From NCBI RefSeq assembly GCF_900116045.1, contig NZ_LT630450.1, forward strand, positions 1,756,001-1,820,000: DNA of 64,000 nucleotides, given 5' to 3'. Below, piece by piece: positions 43,839 through 55,872 of the stretch. This DNA comes from Desulfovibrio piger (GTDB lineage Bacteria; Desulfobacterota; Desulfovibrionia; Desulfovibrionales; Desulfovibrionaceae). Numbering within the stretch: position 1 is the stretch's first letter; every line of letters begins with the position of its first letter. The position numbers were made by a program, and so were the translations under genes. Under the pieces are notes generated by a model, which did no database searches, had not been told where the DNA came from, and saw only the letters and a list, made by a program, of their open reading frames with translations.

Positions 43839-44381
43839 TTACTTGTTGCCCAGGGTCTCCTGGAGCACGTCGATCATGAAGGCATCGGGGTTCTTGGCGC
43901 AGGCGGCCAGGAACTTGTCCAGGGTCTCCTGCCTGGCCAGGATGGACTTTTCGGTCACATTGTACTGACGGTTGTACGCATCCAGCCAGATGACGAAGCC
44001 GCTGCCGTTCTCGGGATGTTCGTTATAGGCGCGGCATTTGGTCACGTCGGCCTCCCATTCGCCGCTGACGGGGCGGGGCAGCTTTTTCTTGAGGGGCTCC
44101 CAGATCTCGGCCACCACGGTGGTGGGCTGCTCCTGGCACATGAGGTAGGCCTGGGGCACCAGCACGTTGATGGCCTGGGGATCGGCCACGGTATAGCCGA
44201 TGTTGGAGCTTACGAAGCCGTCGATCTGCAGGGCCTGGAAGACGGGCGGATCCTGGCTGACGGCGCCCTGTGCCACGAATTCGGCGCAGATGTAGTTGGC
44301 GGGGTCGATCTTTTCGTCTTCCGCCCGGACGGCCAGGGGCAGGGCCAGCAGCAGGCAGCAGCACAAAAGCCATTTTTTCAT
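43839..44381 (-). CDS. Small exported protein, possibly HdeA-like
   Basis: 180 residues with a signal peptide (KKWLLCCCLLLALPLAVRAE). I do not recognise it with certainty. The mature protein has ICAEFVAQGAVSQDPP near the N-terminus and, in the second half, CRAYNEHPENGSGFVIWLDAYNRQ. The pattern of a cysteine, then FVIWLxAYN, recalls the acid-stress chaperones HdeA/HdeB (C..F..P..VAWLDGYN). Cysteines at about 32, 101 and 135 could form the disulfide. Start at 44381 follows CAGGAGGAAAC. Treat as hypothetical. Confidence 0.6.
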   Translation of the reverse strand: MKKWLLCCCLLLALPLAVRAEDEKIDPANYICAEFVAQGAVSQDPPVFQALQIDGFVSSNIGYTVADPQAINVLVPQAYLMCQEQPTTVVAEIWEPLKKKLPRPVSGEWEADVTKCRAYNEHPENGSGFVIWLDAYNRQYNVTEKSILARQETLDKFLAACAKNPDAFMIDVLQETLGNK

Positions 44382-44459
44382 GTTTCCTCCTGAAAATCCG
44401 GCAGCCCCACGGCAGGCGTGGGGCTGACAGTCCAGAATCGGCGAGGAACAGGCCGCGGC

Positions 44460-44966
44460 CTATTCGAAGCGGCTGGCGCCGGTGATGAGCACCATGTCGG
44501 TGGGCACGTTCTCGTGCATGCCCACGCTCTTGGTCTTGACCTTGGCGATCTTGTCCACCACGTCCATGCCTTCCACGACCTTGCCGAACACGCAGTAGCC
44601 CCAGCCGCTGGGCACGGGAGCGCTGTAGTTGAGGAAGTCGTTGTCCACCAGGTTGATGAAGAACTGCGCGGTGGCGCTGTGGGGATCCATGGTGCGGGCC
44701 ATGGCGATGGTGCCGCGCTCATTGGACAGGCCGTTGTCGGCTTCGTTCTTGACGGGGACACGGGTGGCCTTTTCGTCCATGCGGGGGCCAAGGCCGCCGC
44801 CCTGGATCATGAAACCGGGGATCACACGATGGAAAATGGTGTTGGCATAAAAGCCGTCATCCACATATTGCAGGAAGTTGGCGACGGTGTCGGGAGCCTT
44901 GTCGGGGAAGAGCTCGATCAGGATGTCGCCCGAGGTCGTTTCCAGCAGCACGGTGGGATTGGACAT
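44460..44966 (-). CDS. Peptidyl-prolyl cis-trans isomerase (cyclophilin)
   Basis: 168 residues, cytosolic cyclophilin (PpiB type). It isomerises X-Pro bonds. Motifs: [33 protein letters not shown] (about residue 49), [25 protein letters not shown] and [12 protein letters not shown]. The usual cyclophilin arginine sits in FHRV, and the FFINL stretch is intact. I start at 44966 because [11 protein letters not shown] is the normal N-terminus with AAGGAGTTACC before it. Confidence 0.93.
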   Translation of the reverse strand: MSNPTVLLETTSGDILIELFPDKAPDTVANFLQYVDDGFYANTIFHRVIPGFMIQGGGLGPRMDEKATRVPVKNEADNGLSNERGTIAMARTMDPHSATAQFFINLVDNDFLNYSAPVPSGWGYCVFGKVVEGMDVVDKIAKVKTKSVGMHENVPTDMVLITGASRFE

Positions 44967-45109
44967 GGTAACTCCTTGAGGGAAATTTGCGGCGGCCGTG
45001 CAACACGGCGGCCATCCGTCTCTATACGACAAGCGGCCGGCAAAGACAATGTGCCTCCTCCCTGCTCCGGCGGGGTGACAGGAAGGGCCCGCACGGCTAC
45101 ACTGCGGCC

Positions 45110-46309
45110 ATGAGATCCCGCCAGACCACCGGCCAGCATGCGCTGCCGTCCCTCGTCCCCGTCACCGGTGCCGTGCCGCCGCCCGGCCACCGCCCGCCCG
45201 AGAGCCATCTTCCCGAGCTGCAGCAGGCCCTGCTCGCCTGGTTCGCCGCCAATGCCCGGCCCCTGCCCTGGCGGCGCCAGTATACGCCCTATGAAGTCTG
45301 GATCTCGGAGATCATGCTCCAGCAGACCCAGATGGAACGCGGCGTCAGCTATTTTTTGCGCTGGATGGAGCGCTTTCCCGACCTGCCCGCCCTGGCCGCC
45401 GCTTCCGAGGAGGAAGTGCTGCACGCCTGGGAGGGCCTGGGCTACTATTCCCGCGCCCGCAACCTGCTGGCCGCCGCCCGCCTGGTCATGCGGGAGCACG
45501 GCGGCATCTTCCCCTCCGGGCCCGATGCCATCCGCGCCCTGCCCGGCATCGGCCCCTACACCGCGGCCGCCATCGCCAGCATCGCCTTCAACCTGCCCGT
45601 GGCCTGCATCGACGCCAATGTGGAACGGGTCATCGCCCGCGTCTTCGACGTGGACAGCCCGGTCAAGTCCGGCCCGGCAGCCGCGCGCATCGCGGAGCTG
45701 GCCCGCCGCCTCCTGCCCGCGGGCGAGGCACGCCGCCACAACCAGGCCATGATGGAACTGGGCGCCCTGGTCTGCGGCAAGAAGCCCCGCTGCGGCCAGT
45801 GCCCCCTGGCCCGTTTTTGCACGGCCCTGCACCTGGGCATCGTGCATGAGCGCCCCGTCCCGGGCAAAAAGGCGGAGATCACCCCCATCGAGGTGGTGAC
45901 CGGCGTCCTTTCCAGCCACGGCCGCATCTTCGTCCAGAAACGCCTGCCCCGGGGGGCCTGGGGCGGCCTGTGGGAATTCCCCGGCGGCCGTGTGGAGCCC
46001 GGCGAGACGCCGGAACAGGCCGTGGTGCGCGAATTCGCCGAGGAGACGGGCCTCGCCGTCCGGGTGACGGCCCCGCTGGGCGTCATCCGCCACGGCTACA
46101 CCACCTACCGGGTGCGCCTGCACTGCTTTGCCCTGGAGCCGGTCACGGACGCAACGCCCCGGCCGCCCGAACCGCCCGTGCTCACGGCGGCCACGGCCTG
46201 CCGCTGGCTGGAGCGCGGGGAGCTGGAGAGCCTGGCCATGCCCGCCGCCCATCGCAAGCTGGCCGACAGCCTCACGGCGCCGCAGGGGGCGCTGCTGGCG
46301 GCTTTTTGA
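45110..46309 (+). CDS. mutY: A/G-specific adenine glycosylase MutY
   Basis: 399 residues. It removes adenine mispaired with 8-oxoguanine. N-terminal glycosylase: [23 protein letters not shown] (catalytic Glu), helix-hairpin-helix [12 protein letters not shown] with DANV nearby (catalytic Asp), and the 4Fe-4S loop [17 protein letters not shown]-terminal NUDIX-like domain ([27 protein letters not shown]) recognises the oxidised base; note its complete Nudix pattern. Start at 45110 has only a weak ribosome-binding site. The ORF runs on from divergent ppi by about 140 nt. Confidence 0.95.
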   Translation: MRSRQTTGQHALPSLVPVTGAVPPPGHRPPESHLPELQQALLAWFAANARPLPWRRQYTPYEVWISEIMLQQTQMERGVSYFLRWMERFPDLPALAAASEEEVLHAWEGLGYYSRARNLLAAARLVMREHGGIFPSGPDAIRALPGIGPYTAAAIASIAFNLPVACIDANVERVIARVFDVDSPVKSGPAAARIAELARRLLPAGEARRHNQAMMELGALVCGKKPRCGQCPLARFCTALHLGIVHERPVPGKKAEITPIEVVTGVLSSHGRIFVQKRLPRGAWGGLWEFPGGRVEPGETPEQAVVREFAEETGLAVRVTAPLGVIRHGYTTYRVRLHCFALEPVTDATPRPPEPPVLTAATACRWLERGELESLAMPAAHRKLADSLTAPQGALLAAF

Positions 46310-46699
46310 GGCGGCGTTTTGAGGTGGACGGGAAATTTCCCGGCACCGCCGCCCGCAGCTTCCTGCGTCGCAACGGGCACGCCCTCCGGGTCGCCATCCG
46401 GTCGCTGGCGCGAGGGGGCCCCATCTCCCCCGCCTCCGTGCCGGGACCTTCCCGCCGGCCATCGCTCCCTTTCCCCCTGCGGGCCCTTGCCGGTCAAAAC
46501 CGCGCCAAAAGCGGATTTTCCGCCCCAAAGGCCAAAAAGCGCTTGACAGTCCCCCGGTTCTTTCCTTATATGGTTGTCCGAAATGGCGCGGCAGTCACTG
46601 CCGCATCATCCTGATGCAGAACATGCGTTCACAACGGGGTGGCCTCAACAGGCCCCCTTTTTTTTGTACTTGCGACCGGGCAGACGCCCAGGAAGGGAC
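46310..46699 (+). promoter_or_regulatory. Repeat B copy, then promoter and attenuator-like leader of the rimP-nusA-infB operon
   Basis: B core at 46351-46378 (GCCCGC, loop AGCTTCCTGCGTCGCA, ACGGGC). The operon promoter is TTGACA (46543-46548), 17-nt spacer, TTATAT (46566-46571). The transcript then has a hairpin GCGGCAGTCACTGCCGC and an intrinsic terminator at 46637-46669 (GGGGTGGCCT-CAAC-AGGCCCCC then TTTTTTTT) ahead of rimP at 46700. A terminator between promoter and nusA suggests NusA-sensitive autoregulation. Confidence 0.7.
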
Positions 46700-47434
46700 A
46701 TGAGCGAAAACAGCCTCAAGGAAACCGTCACCCGTCTGGCCACGCCCCTGGTCCAGGCTCAGGGTCTTGAAATCTGGGGTGTGGAGATCGCCCAGGCAGG
46801 CCGCACCACGGTGCGCGTGTTCGTGGACCTGCCGCAGGAGGTCAAACAGGCCCAGGCCGCACTGTCCGCCGGCAGCGAGCCCGCCGGCGACCTTGAGGAC
46901 GGCGCCGGCATCATGGAGGCCCGCTCCGCCAGCATCGACCAGTGCGAGGAGATCTCGCGCCAGCTCGGTCTGGCCCTCGAAGTGGAAGACCTCATCGAGC
47001 AGGCCTATGTGCTGGAAGTCTCCACGCCCGGTTTCAGCCGTCTGTTCTTCTCTCTCGACCAGATGCGTCCCTATGCGGGCGACATGGTGGAACTGCGCAT
47101 GGTCTCCGCCTACGCGCCCGAAAACGCCCCCGCGGCCCGTCGCGCCTGGCGCGGCGTCCTGCGCGAAGTCACCGGCAGCGCCGTGCGCCTGGCCCCGGCC
47201 AGCGTCTCGGCCGAGGGCGACATCTGCCCCGAGGCCATGGACGAGGTCCTGGTGCCCTGGGACATGGTGCGCCGCGCCAGCCGCATCCATATTTTCCGCC
47301 AGCCGCAAAAGCCCGGCAAGCAGCCCGCCCGCAAGGCCGCCAAGGCCGGGCCCCAGGGCGACGCCCCCAGGAAGGGCAAGGCCAAAGGCGGCAAGAGCAA
47401 GCATCCCGGCCGCAACGAGGCCGAAGACATATAA
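46700..47434 (+). CDS. rimP: Ribosome maturation factor RimP
   Basis: 244 residues; RimP is usually about 150. It helps assemble the 30S subunit. The family core is visible: N-terminal alpha/beta domain (LEIWGVEIAQAGRTTVRVFVD) and the second half with ISRQLGLALEVEDLI and YVLEVSTPGFSRLFF. Extra sequence is found in two places: an acidic/Ala-rich insert at about residues 48-76 and a basic tail after 200 (GKQPARKAAKAGP, KGKAKGGKSKHPGR) that could bind RNA. First gene of the operon. Start at 46700 has AGGAAGGG. Confidence 0.92.
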   Translation: MSENSLKETVTRLATPLVQAQGLEIWGVEIAQAGRTTVRVFVDLPQEVKQAQAALSAGSEPAGDLEDGAGIMEARSASIDQCEEISRQLGLALEVEDLIEQAYVLEVSTPGFSRLFFSLDQMRPYAGDMVELRMVSAYAPENAPAARRAWRGVLREVTGSAVRLAPASVSAEGDICPEAMDEVLVPWDMVRRASRIHIFRQPQKPGKQPARKAAKAGPQGDAPRKGKAKGGKSKHPGRNEAEDI

Positions 47435-47570
47435 CCGCACGGGCACGCCCTGCGGTCCTCTCACGCGGCCGCAAGGCCGCTTCGTCATCACCCGCCCGTG
47501 ACGGCGGTTTCCGGCCCCGGCCGGTACACCAGGAAATTTATGCCGCTCTGTGCGGCAGCCGGAGGTAGCA

Positions 47571-48890
47571 ATGAACCTTGAACTCAAAAAGGCCATTGAC
47601 CAGATCAGCAAAGACAAGGGCCTTGACCGCGACATGCTCATCAAGACGCTTGAAGATGCCGTGCGCACCTCGGTGCAGCGCCGCTTCAGCGAAGATATGG
47701 ATGTGGAAGTCCGGTACAACGACAACACCGGCGACATCGAAGTCTACCAGTTCAAGATCGTGGTGGAAGACGGCGAGGTCGAAAACGAGGACACCCACAT
47801 CGGCATCACCGAAGCCCGCACCCATGATCCCTCCGTGCAGATCGACGACGAAGTCGGTTTCCGCGTGAAGGTGGAAGACCTGGGCCGCATCGCCGCCCAG
47901 TCCGCCAAGCAGGTCATCATCCAGCGCATGCGCGACGCCGAGCAGGAGATCATCTACGACGAGTACAAGGACCGCATGGGCGAGATCGTCTCCGGTATCG
48001 TGCAGCGCCGCGACAAGGGCGGCTGGGTGGTCAACCTGGGCCGCACCGAAGCCATCCTGCCCCGCGAGGAGCAGATCCCCCGCGAGCACTACAAGCGCAA
48101 CGACCGCGTGCAGGCCATCATCATCGACGTGCGCAAGGAAGGCCGCGGCCCGCAGGTGGTCATCTCCCGCGCGCACCGCGACTACATGGCCGCCCTGTTC
48201 CGCCGCGAAGTGCCCGAAGTGGACGACGGCGTGGTGCAGATCATGGGCGTGGCCCGTGACCCCGGCTCCCGCGCCAAGGTGGCCGTGCTCTCCCGCGAGC
48301 GCGACGTGGACCCCGTGGGCGCCTGCGTGGGCGTGCGCGGTTCGCGCATCCAGAACATCGTGCAGGAACTGCGCGGCGAACGCATCGACATCGTGGTCTG
48401 GAGCCCCGATATCGCCACCTACGCCCGCAACGCCCTGGCCCCGGCCATGGTCTCCCGCATCGTGGTGGACGAGGAAGAGAACCTGCTGGAAGTCATCGTG
48501 CCCGATGACCAGCTGACCAACGCCATCGGCCGCAAGGGCCAGAACGTCAAGCTGGCCGCCCGCCTGCTGGGCTGGAAGGTCGATATCTTCACCGAGACCC
48601 GCTACAACGAGGCCAACGCCATCGGCCACGGTCTGGAGCAGGTGGCCAGCGTGGCCGAAGTCTCCATGAACCAGCTGCTGGAAGCGGGCTATACCTCGCT
48701 GGACCTGCTGCGCCAGGCCAGTGACGAGGAACTGTCCGACAAGCTGGCCATCTCGGACAGCCGCATCGCCGACCTGCGTTCGGCCATCAACTTCCTGGCC
48801 CCCGTGGCCGAGCCCGAACCCCGGGCCGCCGAGGAAGACACGGCCGGCGCCGGCAACAGCGGAAACGCCCAGGATGGTGATGAAGACTAG
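47571..48890 (+). CDS. nusA: Transcription termination/antitermination factor NusA
   Basis: 439 residues. N-terminal RNA-polymerase-binding domain (about 1-130), S1 domain (about 135-200; IVSGIVQRRDKGGWVVNLG), two KH domains (RGSRIQNIVQEL and IGRKGQNVKLAARLLGW), and a short Helix-hairpin-helix acidic tail (SLDLLRQASDEELSDKL). I use the ATG at 47571 (MNLELKK), with GGAGGT nine nt ahead. It overlaps ylxR at its end. Confidence 0.96.
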   Translation: MNLELKKAIDQISKDKGLDRDMLIKTLEDAVRTSVQRRFSEDMDVEVRYNDNTGDIEVYQFKIVVEDGEVENEDTHIGITEARTHDPSVQIDDEVGFRVKVEDLGRIAAQSAKQVIIQRMRDAEQEIIYDEYKDRMGEIVSGIVQRRDKGGWVVNLGRTEAILPREEQIPREHYKRNDRVQAIIIDVRKEGRGPQVVISRAHRDYMAALFRREVPEVDDGVVQIMGVARDPGSRAKVAVLSRERDVDPVGACVGVRGSRIQNIVQELRGERIDIVVWSPDIATYARNALAPAMVSRIVVDEEENLLEVIVPDDQLTNAIGRKGQNVKLAARLLGWKVDIFTETRYNEANAIGHGLEQVASVAEVSMNQLLEAGYTSLDLLRQASDEELSDKLAISDSRIADLRSAINFLAPVAEPEPRAAEEDTAGAGNSGNAQDGDED

Positions 48891-49121
48891 CCCCGACGCG
48901 CCCGCCGAGGGCTGCGAAGGGCCAGTGAGAATGTGCGTCATCTGCCGCCGCCGTTTCGCCAAGGCGGCACTGACGCGCCACGTGCGCGACGCGCACGGAA
49001 ATTTGACTATCGACACGCCGCAGACCAGTCCGGGCAGGGGCTGGTACCTGTGTGACGATCCGGCCTGCGCGGCACGATTCGCCAGGTTCAGACCGTCCAG
49101 GCGGCGCAAGGGGGAAAAGTA

Positions 49122-49122
<1 letters not shown>
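48880..49122 (+). CDS. ylxR: YlxR-family (DUF448) protein
   Basis: 80 residues. YlxR is a small RNA-binding protein that usually sits between nusA and infB, as here. Signatures: [19 protein letters not shown] near the N-terminus and [19 protein letters not shown] near the C-terminus. The start is inside the end of nusA (ATG at 48880; the ATG at 48874 is an alternative), and its stop overlaps infB (TAATG), so all are translationally coupled. Confidence 0.9.
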
Positions 49123-52202
<3,080 letters not shown>

Positions 52203-52872
52203 GCCGTGGTGGCCCGGGCGGCCCGACCCCTGCCGGACTGTCGCCCCTCGTAGCTTCCTTCGTCGCAACGATGGGCGCATCGAAGCGTTCGAGACCGTCG
52301 AGGAAGCCGCCACCCTGTAACAACGACAACCCGTGTCATGGCCGGGCCTGCCCCCGGTCCCGACAACGGATACCCCCATCGGGGAATGTCCCCCTTTTCC
52401 CCGCCAAGGCGGCCGGTCTCCCGGCCGCCTTTTTTGATGGGGCCGGTATACGTGAGGGGGAAGGGGACCTTTTTGGAAAAAGGTCTCCCTTCCCCCTCAC
52501 ACTCCCCCATCCCTCCAAAAACTTTTATGCAGGTCTGTGATGGGCCGTCATGGCGCACAGGCCGGTCTTCGTCCGCCGGTCTCCCGGCGATATGGCTGAA
52601 AGGCGAGACACACCCGCCAGGTTTCTTACGGTGGCGGATCCCCCGCAACGGATGCCCTTTTCAAACGCCGCACTATCCTTTACAAAATACGCCTGCTTTC
52701 CTGCCTTTTCCCGGGGAAGAGGACGAGAGCAGGCCCGCCGCGCAACGACGGGGACCCGTCATACCGACCAAAACAAAAGTTTTACGGGGGGATGGGGGTC
52801 CGGGGGAAGGGGGACGCTTTTTCCAAAAGCGTCCCCCTTCCCCCGGCCTTGCCTCTCCCGAGGCCCGATACC
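52203..52872. repeat. Repeat block: B core, remnant of the infB end, terminator and two A2 hairpins
   Basis: B core at 52248-52271 (TCGT, loop AGCTTCCTTCGTCGCA, ACGA). 52279-52320 repeats the infB end in the same codons ([17 protein letters not shown]), with four differences, all silent. A terminator follows at 52406-52435 (AAGGCGGCCGG / CCGGCCGCCTT plus T). Two A2-type hairpins come next: 52452-52500 (23-bp arms, one bulge) and 52800-52846 (perfect 22-bp arms, 3-nt loop). No gene is supported. Confidence 0.85.
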
Positions 52873-53172
52873 ATGCCCATGTTCGTAGCAGTCCTGACCG
52901 TGGAGTTCGCCCTTGACGGCAACGACAACCTCAAGGCCAAGCGCCGTGTGGCCAACAGTCTGAAGCAGAAGGTGCGCAACCGCTTCAACGTGGCCATCGC
53001 CGAGGCAGGCACCGAGAACAGCCTGACCCGCCTGCGGCTGGCCGTGACGTCCCTCTCCAACAGCGAGAGCCACTTGCGCAGCCGCATGGACAAATGCGCG
53101 CTGATGATGGAAGCCGTCTGCACCGAAGAAATGACCGACAGCGAGGTAGAGATCTATGCCGTTGATGACTGA
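52873..53172 (+). CDS. DUF503-family (YlxP-like) protein
   Basis: 99 residues. DUF503 proteins sit in the infB-rbfA region of many bacteria and are implicated in ribosome-related processes; function is not settled. The pattern LTVEFALDGNDNLKAKRRV..KQKVRNRFNVAIAEAG is characteristic. The start at 52873 or 52879 depends on which of two adjacent ATGs is used. Its end overlaps nrnA by 17 nt, which takes the place where rbfA usually lies. Confidence 0.85.
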   Translation: MPMFVAVLTVEFALDGNDNLKAKRRVANSLKQKVRNRFNVAIAEAGTENSLTRLRLAVTSLSNSESHLRSRMDKCALMMEAVCTEEMTDSEVEIYAVDD

Positions 53173-54172
53173 GATACCCGAAAACTGGCGCGAGCTCGCC
53201 GCGCGCGTAGCGGCAAGCCTGCGCGGCCTGGACCGGGTGCTGGTGGCCGCCCATGTGAATCCCGACGGGGATGCCCTGGGCTCCATGAGCGCCCTGGGCT
53301 GGCTGCTGAAGGCCCTGGGCAGGGAGTTCGTCCTTTACAGCCCTTCGGGCGTGCCGGACTATCTGTCCTTCCTGCCCCTGCCCTGCACGCTGCTCACCAG
53401 CCTGGAGCGCCTGCCCTTCGAGCCGAAGGCCCTGGTGCTGCTGGACTGCGGCGAAGCGCACCGTCTGGGCGACGATCTGGCCACGGCCCTGGAGGGCCGC
53501 TTTGCCGGGACGGCCAGCATCAACATCGACCATCACCTGGGCAGCGACGGCATGGGGACGGTCGACAACTGGATCGAGCCCGCCGCCGCGGCCACGGCCC
53601 AGCTGGCGGCCTATGTCTGCCTGGCGGCCGGTCTGCGCCCGGAAGGCCCGCTGGGCGAATCCCTGGCCCTGGGGCTGGTGACCGATACCGGCGGCTTCCT
53701 GCACGGCAGCACCACGGCCGCGGTCTTCCGTCTGGCGGCCCTGCTCTGCGACAGCGGCTGTGACATCCACATGCTGCGCGAAAAGCTGGACAACAACTGG
53801 AGCCCGGCCCGCATGGCGCTCTGGGCCCGGCTCATGCAGCGCGTGGAGCTCTGCTGCGACGGCCGTGCGGCGCTGGCGCTGGCCCGTCTGGAAGACCTGC
53901 GCCAGTGCGGGGCCCTCAAGGAGGATCTGGAAGGCCTGGTGGAGCAGTTCCGCCGCCTGCGCGGTGTGGAGGCCTCCGGCATCCTGCGGGAGGACGCGCC
54001 CGGCATCTACAAGCTCAGCCTGCGGTCCACGGGCACCACGGACGTGCGCTCCGTGGCCGTGCAGTTCGGCGGCGGCGGCCATCGCAACGCGGCGGGCGGC
54101 ACCCTGCGCATGGAAGGCGAGGAAGCCTTCGACGCCGTCCGTACGGCCCTGTGCCGCCTGTTGCAAGGGTAA
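53156..54172 (+). CDS. nrnA: NrnA-type DHH phosphoesterase (oligoribonuclease/pAp phosphatase)
   Basis: 338 residues, DHH/DHHA1 protein that degrades short oligoribonucleotides and 3'-phosphoadenosine 5'-phosphate. Motifs: HVNPDGDALGSM (about 35), VLLDCGE (about 101), NIDHHLGSDGMG (about 123), VTDTGGFLHG, and GGGGHRNAAGG in the DHHA1 domain. Start at 53156 has GAGGTAGAG before it and lies inside the DUF503 gene. pAp is a by-product of sulfate activation, but in dissimilatory sulfate reduction APS is used directly, so RNA turnover is the likelier main job. Confidence 0.93.
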   Translation: MPLMTEIPENWRELAARVAASLRGLDRVLVAAHVNPDGDALGSMSALGWLLKALGREFVLYSPSGVPDYLSFLPLPCTLLTSLERLPFEPKALVLLDCGEAHRLGDDLATALEGRFAGTASINIDHHLGSDGMGTVDNWIEPAAAATAQLAAYVCLAAGLRPEGPLGESLALGLVTDTGGFLHGSTTAAVFRLAALLCDSGCDIHMLREKLDNNWSPARMALWARLMQRVELCCDGRAALALARLEDLRQCGALKEDLEGLVEQFRRLRGVEASGILREDAPGIYKLSLRSTGTTDVRSVAVQFGGGGHRNAAGGTLRMEGEEAFDAVRTALCRLLQG

Positions 54173-54189
54173 GGCCTGTTCCCGCAACG

Positions 54190-54224
54190 ATGCAAAAGGG
54201 ACCGCGGATGCGGTCCCTTTTTTG
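54190..54224 (+). terminator. Intrinsic terminator at the end of the rimP-nrnA operon
   Basis: AAAAGGGACCGC-GGAT-GCGGTCCCTTTTTTG, 17 nt after the nrnA stop codon. Confidence 0.9.
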
Positions 54225-54365
54225 TGCGGGCAACGGTGGGGATGTTTTCGGCACCGGGAACATCCGGGCGGATGCGGGGACATCGGCCCCGGCCGCGGAA
54301 AAGCGGGGTCCCCGGGCCCGGACGGCTGCCCCGGCGGGACGCGCGGCGGGCCGGGAACCGCTGCC

Positions 54366-54632
54366 CTAACCGGGGATGTAGCGGTTGATGGTGGCCGCGC
54401 CTTCCTCATGGGCACGGTAGTAGATGCGCAGCTCGCCGTTTTCGTCCAGCTCGAAGCGGGATTCCTGGACAAGGCCGTTGACCTCGGCGGTCATGAGCGC
54501 GGAAAGGATGTCTTTTTTGTTGAGGGCCCGGAAGGTGCCGTAGGTGCCTTTCAGGGCCTCGATGATGTCTTCGGGGCAGGCTTCGTCCACCGTGGTCAGA
54601 TACTTGAGGATGGCAAAGTTCAGGGGTCTCAT
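54366..54632 (-). CDS. Small conserved protein, partner of the DMT permease
   Basis: 88 residues, soluble. I do not recognise a named family. It looks like a compact winged-helix fold: helix MRPLNFAILKYLTTVDEACPEDIIEALKG, then TYGTFRALNKKDILSALMTAEVNGLV and two strands SRFELDENGELRIYYRAH. Such proteins can be DNA-binding or protein adaptors. One nt separates it from the upstream permease gene, and it has its own Shine-Dalgarno (AAGGAG), so they are one transcription unit. Confidence 0.7.
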   Translation of the reverse strand: MRPLNFAILKYLTTVDEACPEDIIEALKGTYGTFRALNKKDILSALMTAEVNGLVQESRFELDENGELRIYYRAHEEGAATINRYIPG

Positions 54633-54633
54633 C

Positions 54634-55713
54634 CTACTGCTCCTTTCTGCGGAAGAGGGCCAGAGGGTTGGTGGCGATGGTGAAGATGCCCACGACCATC
54701 AGGACGGCGCCGACCCAGGCCACCGGCGCCATGTTCCAGCCGTCGAGGCCGAAGAAGACACCCAGGATGAGCCAGCAGAAGAAGGGACCCCAGAAGGAAT
54801 AGGCACCGTTACAGGCCATGCCCAGGGCCGCGCCGCACATGGCGTTGCCCCGGTACCAGCACATGAAGTTGAAGTAGCAAAGGAAACCGGCCACGATGAA
54901 CCACTTCATGGAGTCCATGTCGGCAAGGGCCTTGCCCAGCATGGCAAAGCCGTCCGTCTGGCCGATCCAGCCCAGGATGGGCACCAGGATGATGAGGTTG
55001 GAGATGCCGATGGTCACTTCACGGATGGTGATGCCCACTTCGGAATCGATGATGGACACGCCGTAACCGCACACACAGCCTTCGATGCCCCAGCCCAGGG
55101 CGGCCAGGAAGCCGAACAGCAGGCCCAGCATCATGTGGGGGCGCGCCTCGATGCCGCCCATGCTGGAGAAGCCGATCAGGGCACTGGCCGAAAAACAGAT
55201 CAGGATGCCCAGCATCATGCGGGGCGTCAGGGGCTGCCGGAACAGGAAGCGGGCCAGGATGGCACCGATGGCCGGGCACAGGGCGCTGATGGGCACGACG
55301 ATGGAACCGGCCATCTGCAGGCCCACCACATAGCAGGTGGAGGCGAAGGGGCCCCCGAACAGGGCCGCGATGATCATCATGGCGCCGGGACGCGTCTTGA
55401 AGCTGCGGCCGAAGTCGCCCAGTTTGCCGCGCAGGGCCGCCATGATGAGCGCCCAGATGGCGGCGCAGCCGTCGGTCAGGCCGGCCCCCAGGGCACTCAG
55501 CAGGAAGAGGACGGCGAATTCCGAAAGGCCGGAACCTTCACCATACCAGACAGCCCAGACACCCAGGGCCATGGCATAGGTCATGAAGGCCGTGTACATG
55601 CCGTAGACCATGCCGGACGAGACAGCCGTCAGGATGCCCCGCGTCTGGAAACTTTTTTTCATGGCCCGTCTGGCGGCCACGGCAGCCGCGCTGGGAGCAG
55701 CACATTGTGTCAT
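54634..55713 (-). CDS. DMT/EamA-type permease
   Basis: 359 residues with about ten membrane segments (two EamA repeats; the second contains LGLLFGFLAALGWGIEGCVCG, the first MIIAALFGGPFASTCYVVGL). The drug/metabolite transporter superfamily moves small polar solutes; the substrate is unknown. Start at 55713 has a very good Shine-Dalgarno (TTGGAGGAGTC), though the first about 17 residues are Ala-rich and precede the first helix. It is followed at once by the 88-residue gene, an unusual companion. Confidence 0.82.
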   Translation of the reverse strand: MTQCAAPSAAAVAARRAMKKSFQTRGILTAVSSGMVYGMYTAFMTYAMALGVWAVWYGEGSGLSEFAVLFLLSALGAGLTDGCAAIWALIMAALRGKLGDFGRSFKTRPGAMMIIAALFGGPFASTCYVVGLQMAGSIVVPISALCPAIGAILARFLFRQPLTPRMMLGILICFSASALIGFSSMGGIEARPHMMLGLLFGFLAALGWGIEGCVCGYGVSIIDSEVGITIREVTIGISNLIILVPILGWIGQTDGFAMLGKALADMDSMKWFIVAGFLCYFNFMCWYRGNAMCGAALGMACNGAYSFWGPFFCWLILGVFFGLDGWNMAPVAWVGAVLMVVGIFTIATNPLALFRRKEQ

Positions 55714-55872
55714 GACTCCTCCAAATGATCCGTTAGCGGGATCTCAGTAAGTTACAGTACGCCTGCGGCACAGGGCCGTGCCCCGCCCGGGCTGGGGAGC
55801 GGCCGCGCTGCCGGCAAGGACTGGCATCACCGGGAAGGGACGGCCCCTCCCGGCATCCTCTTTTCCGCGAAA

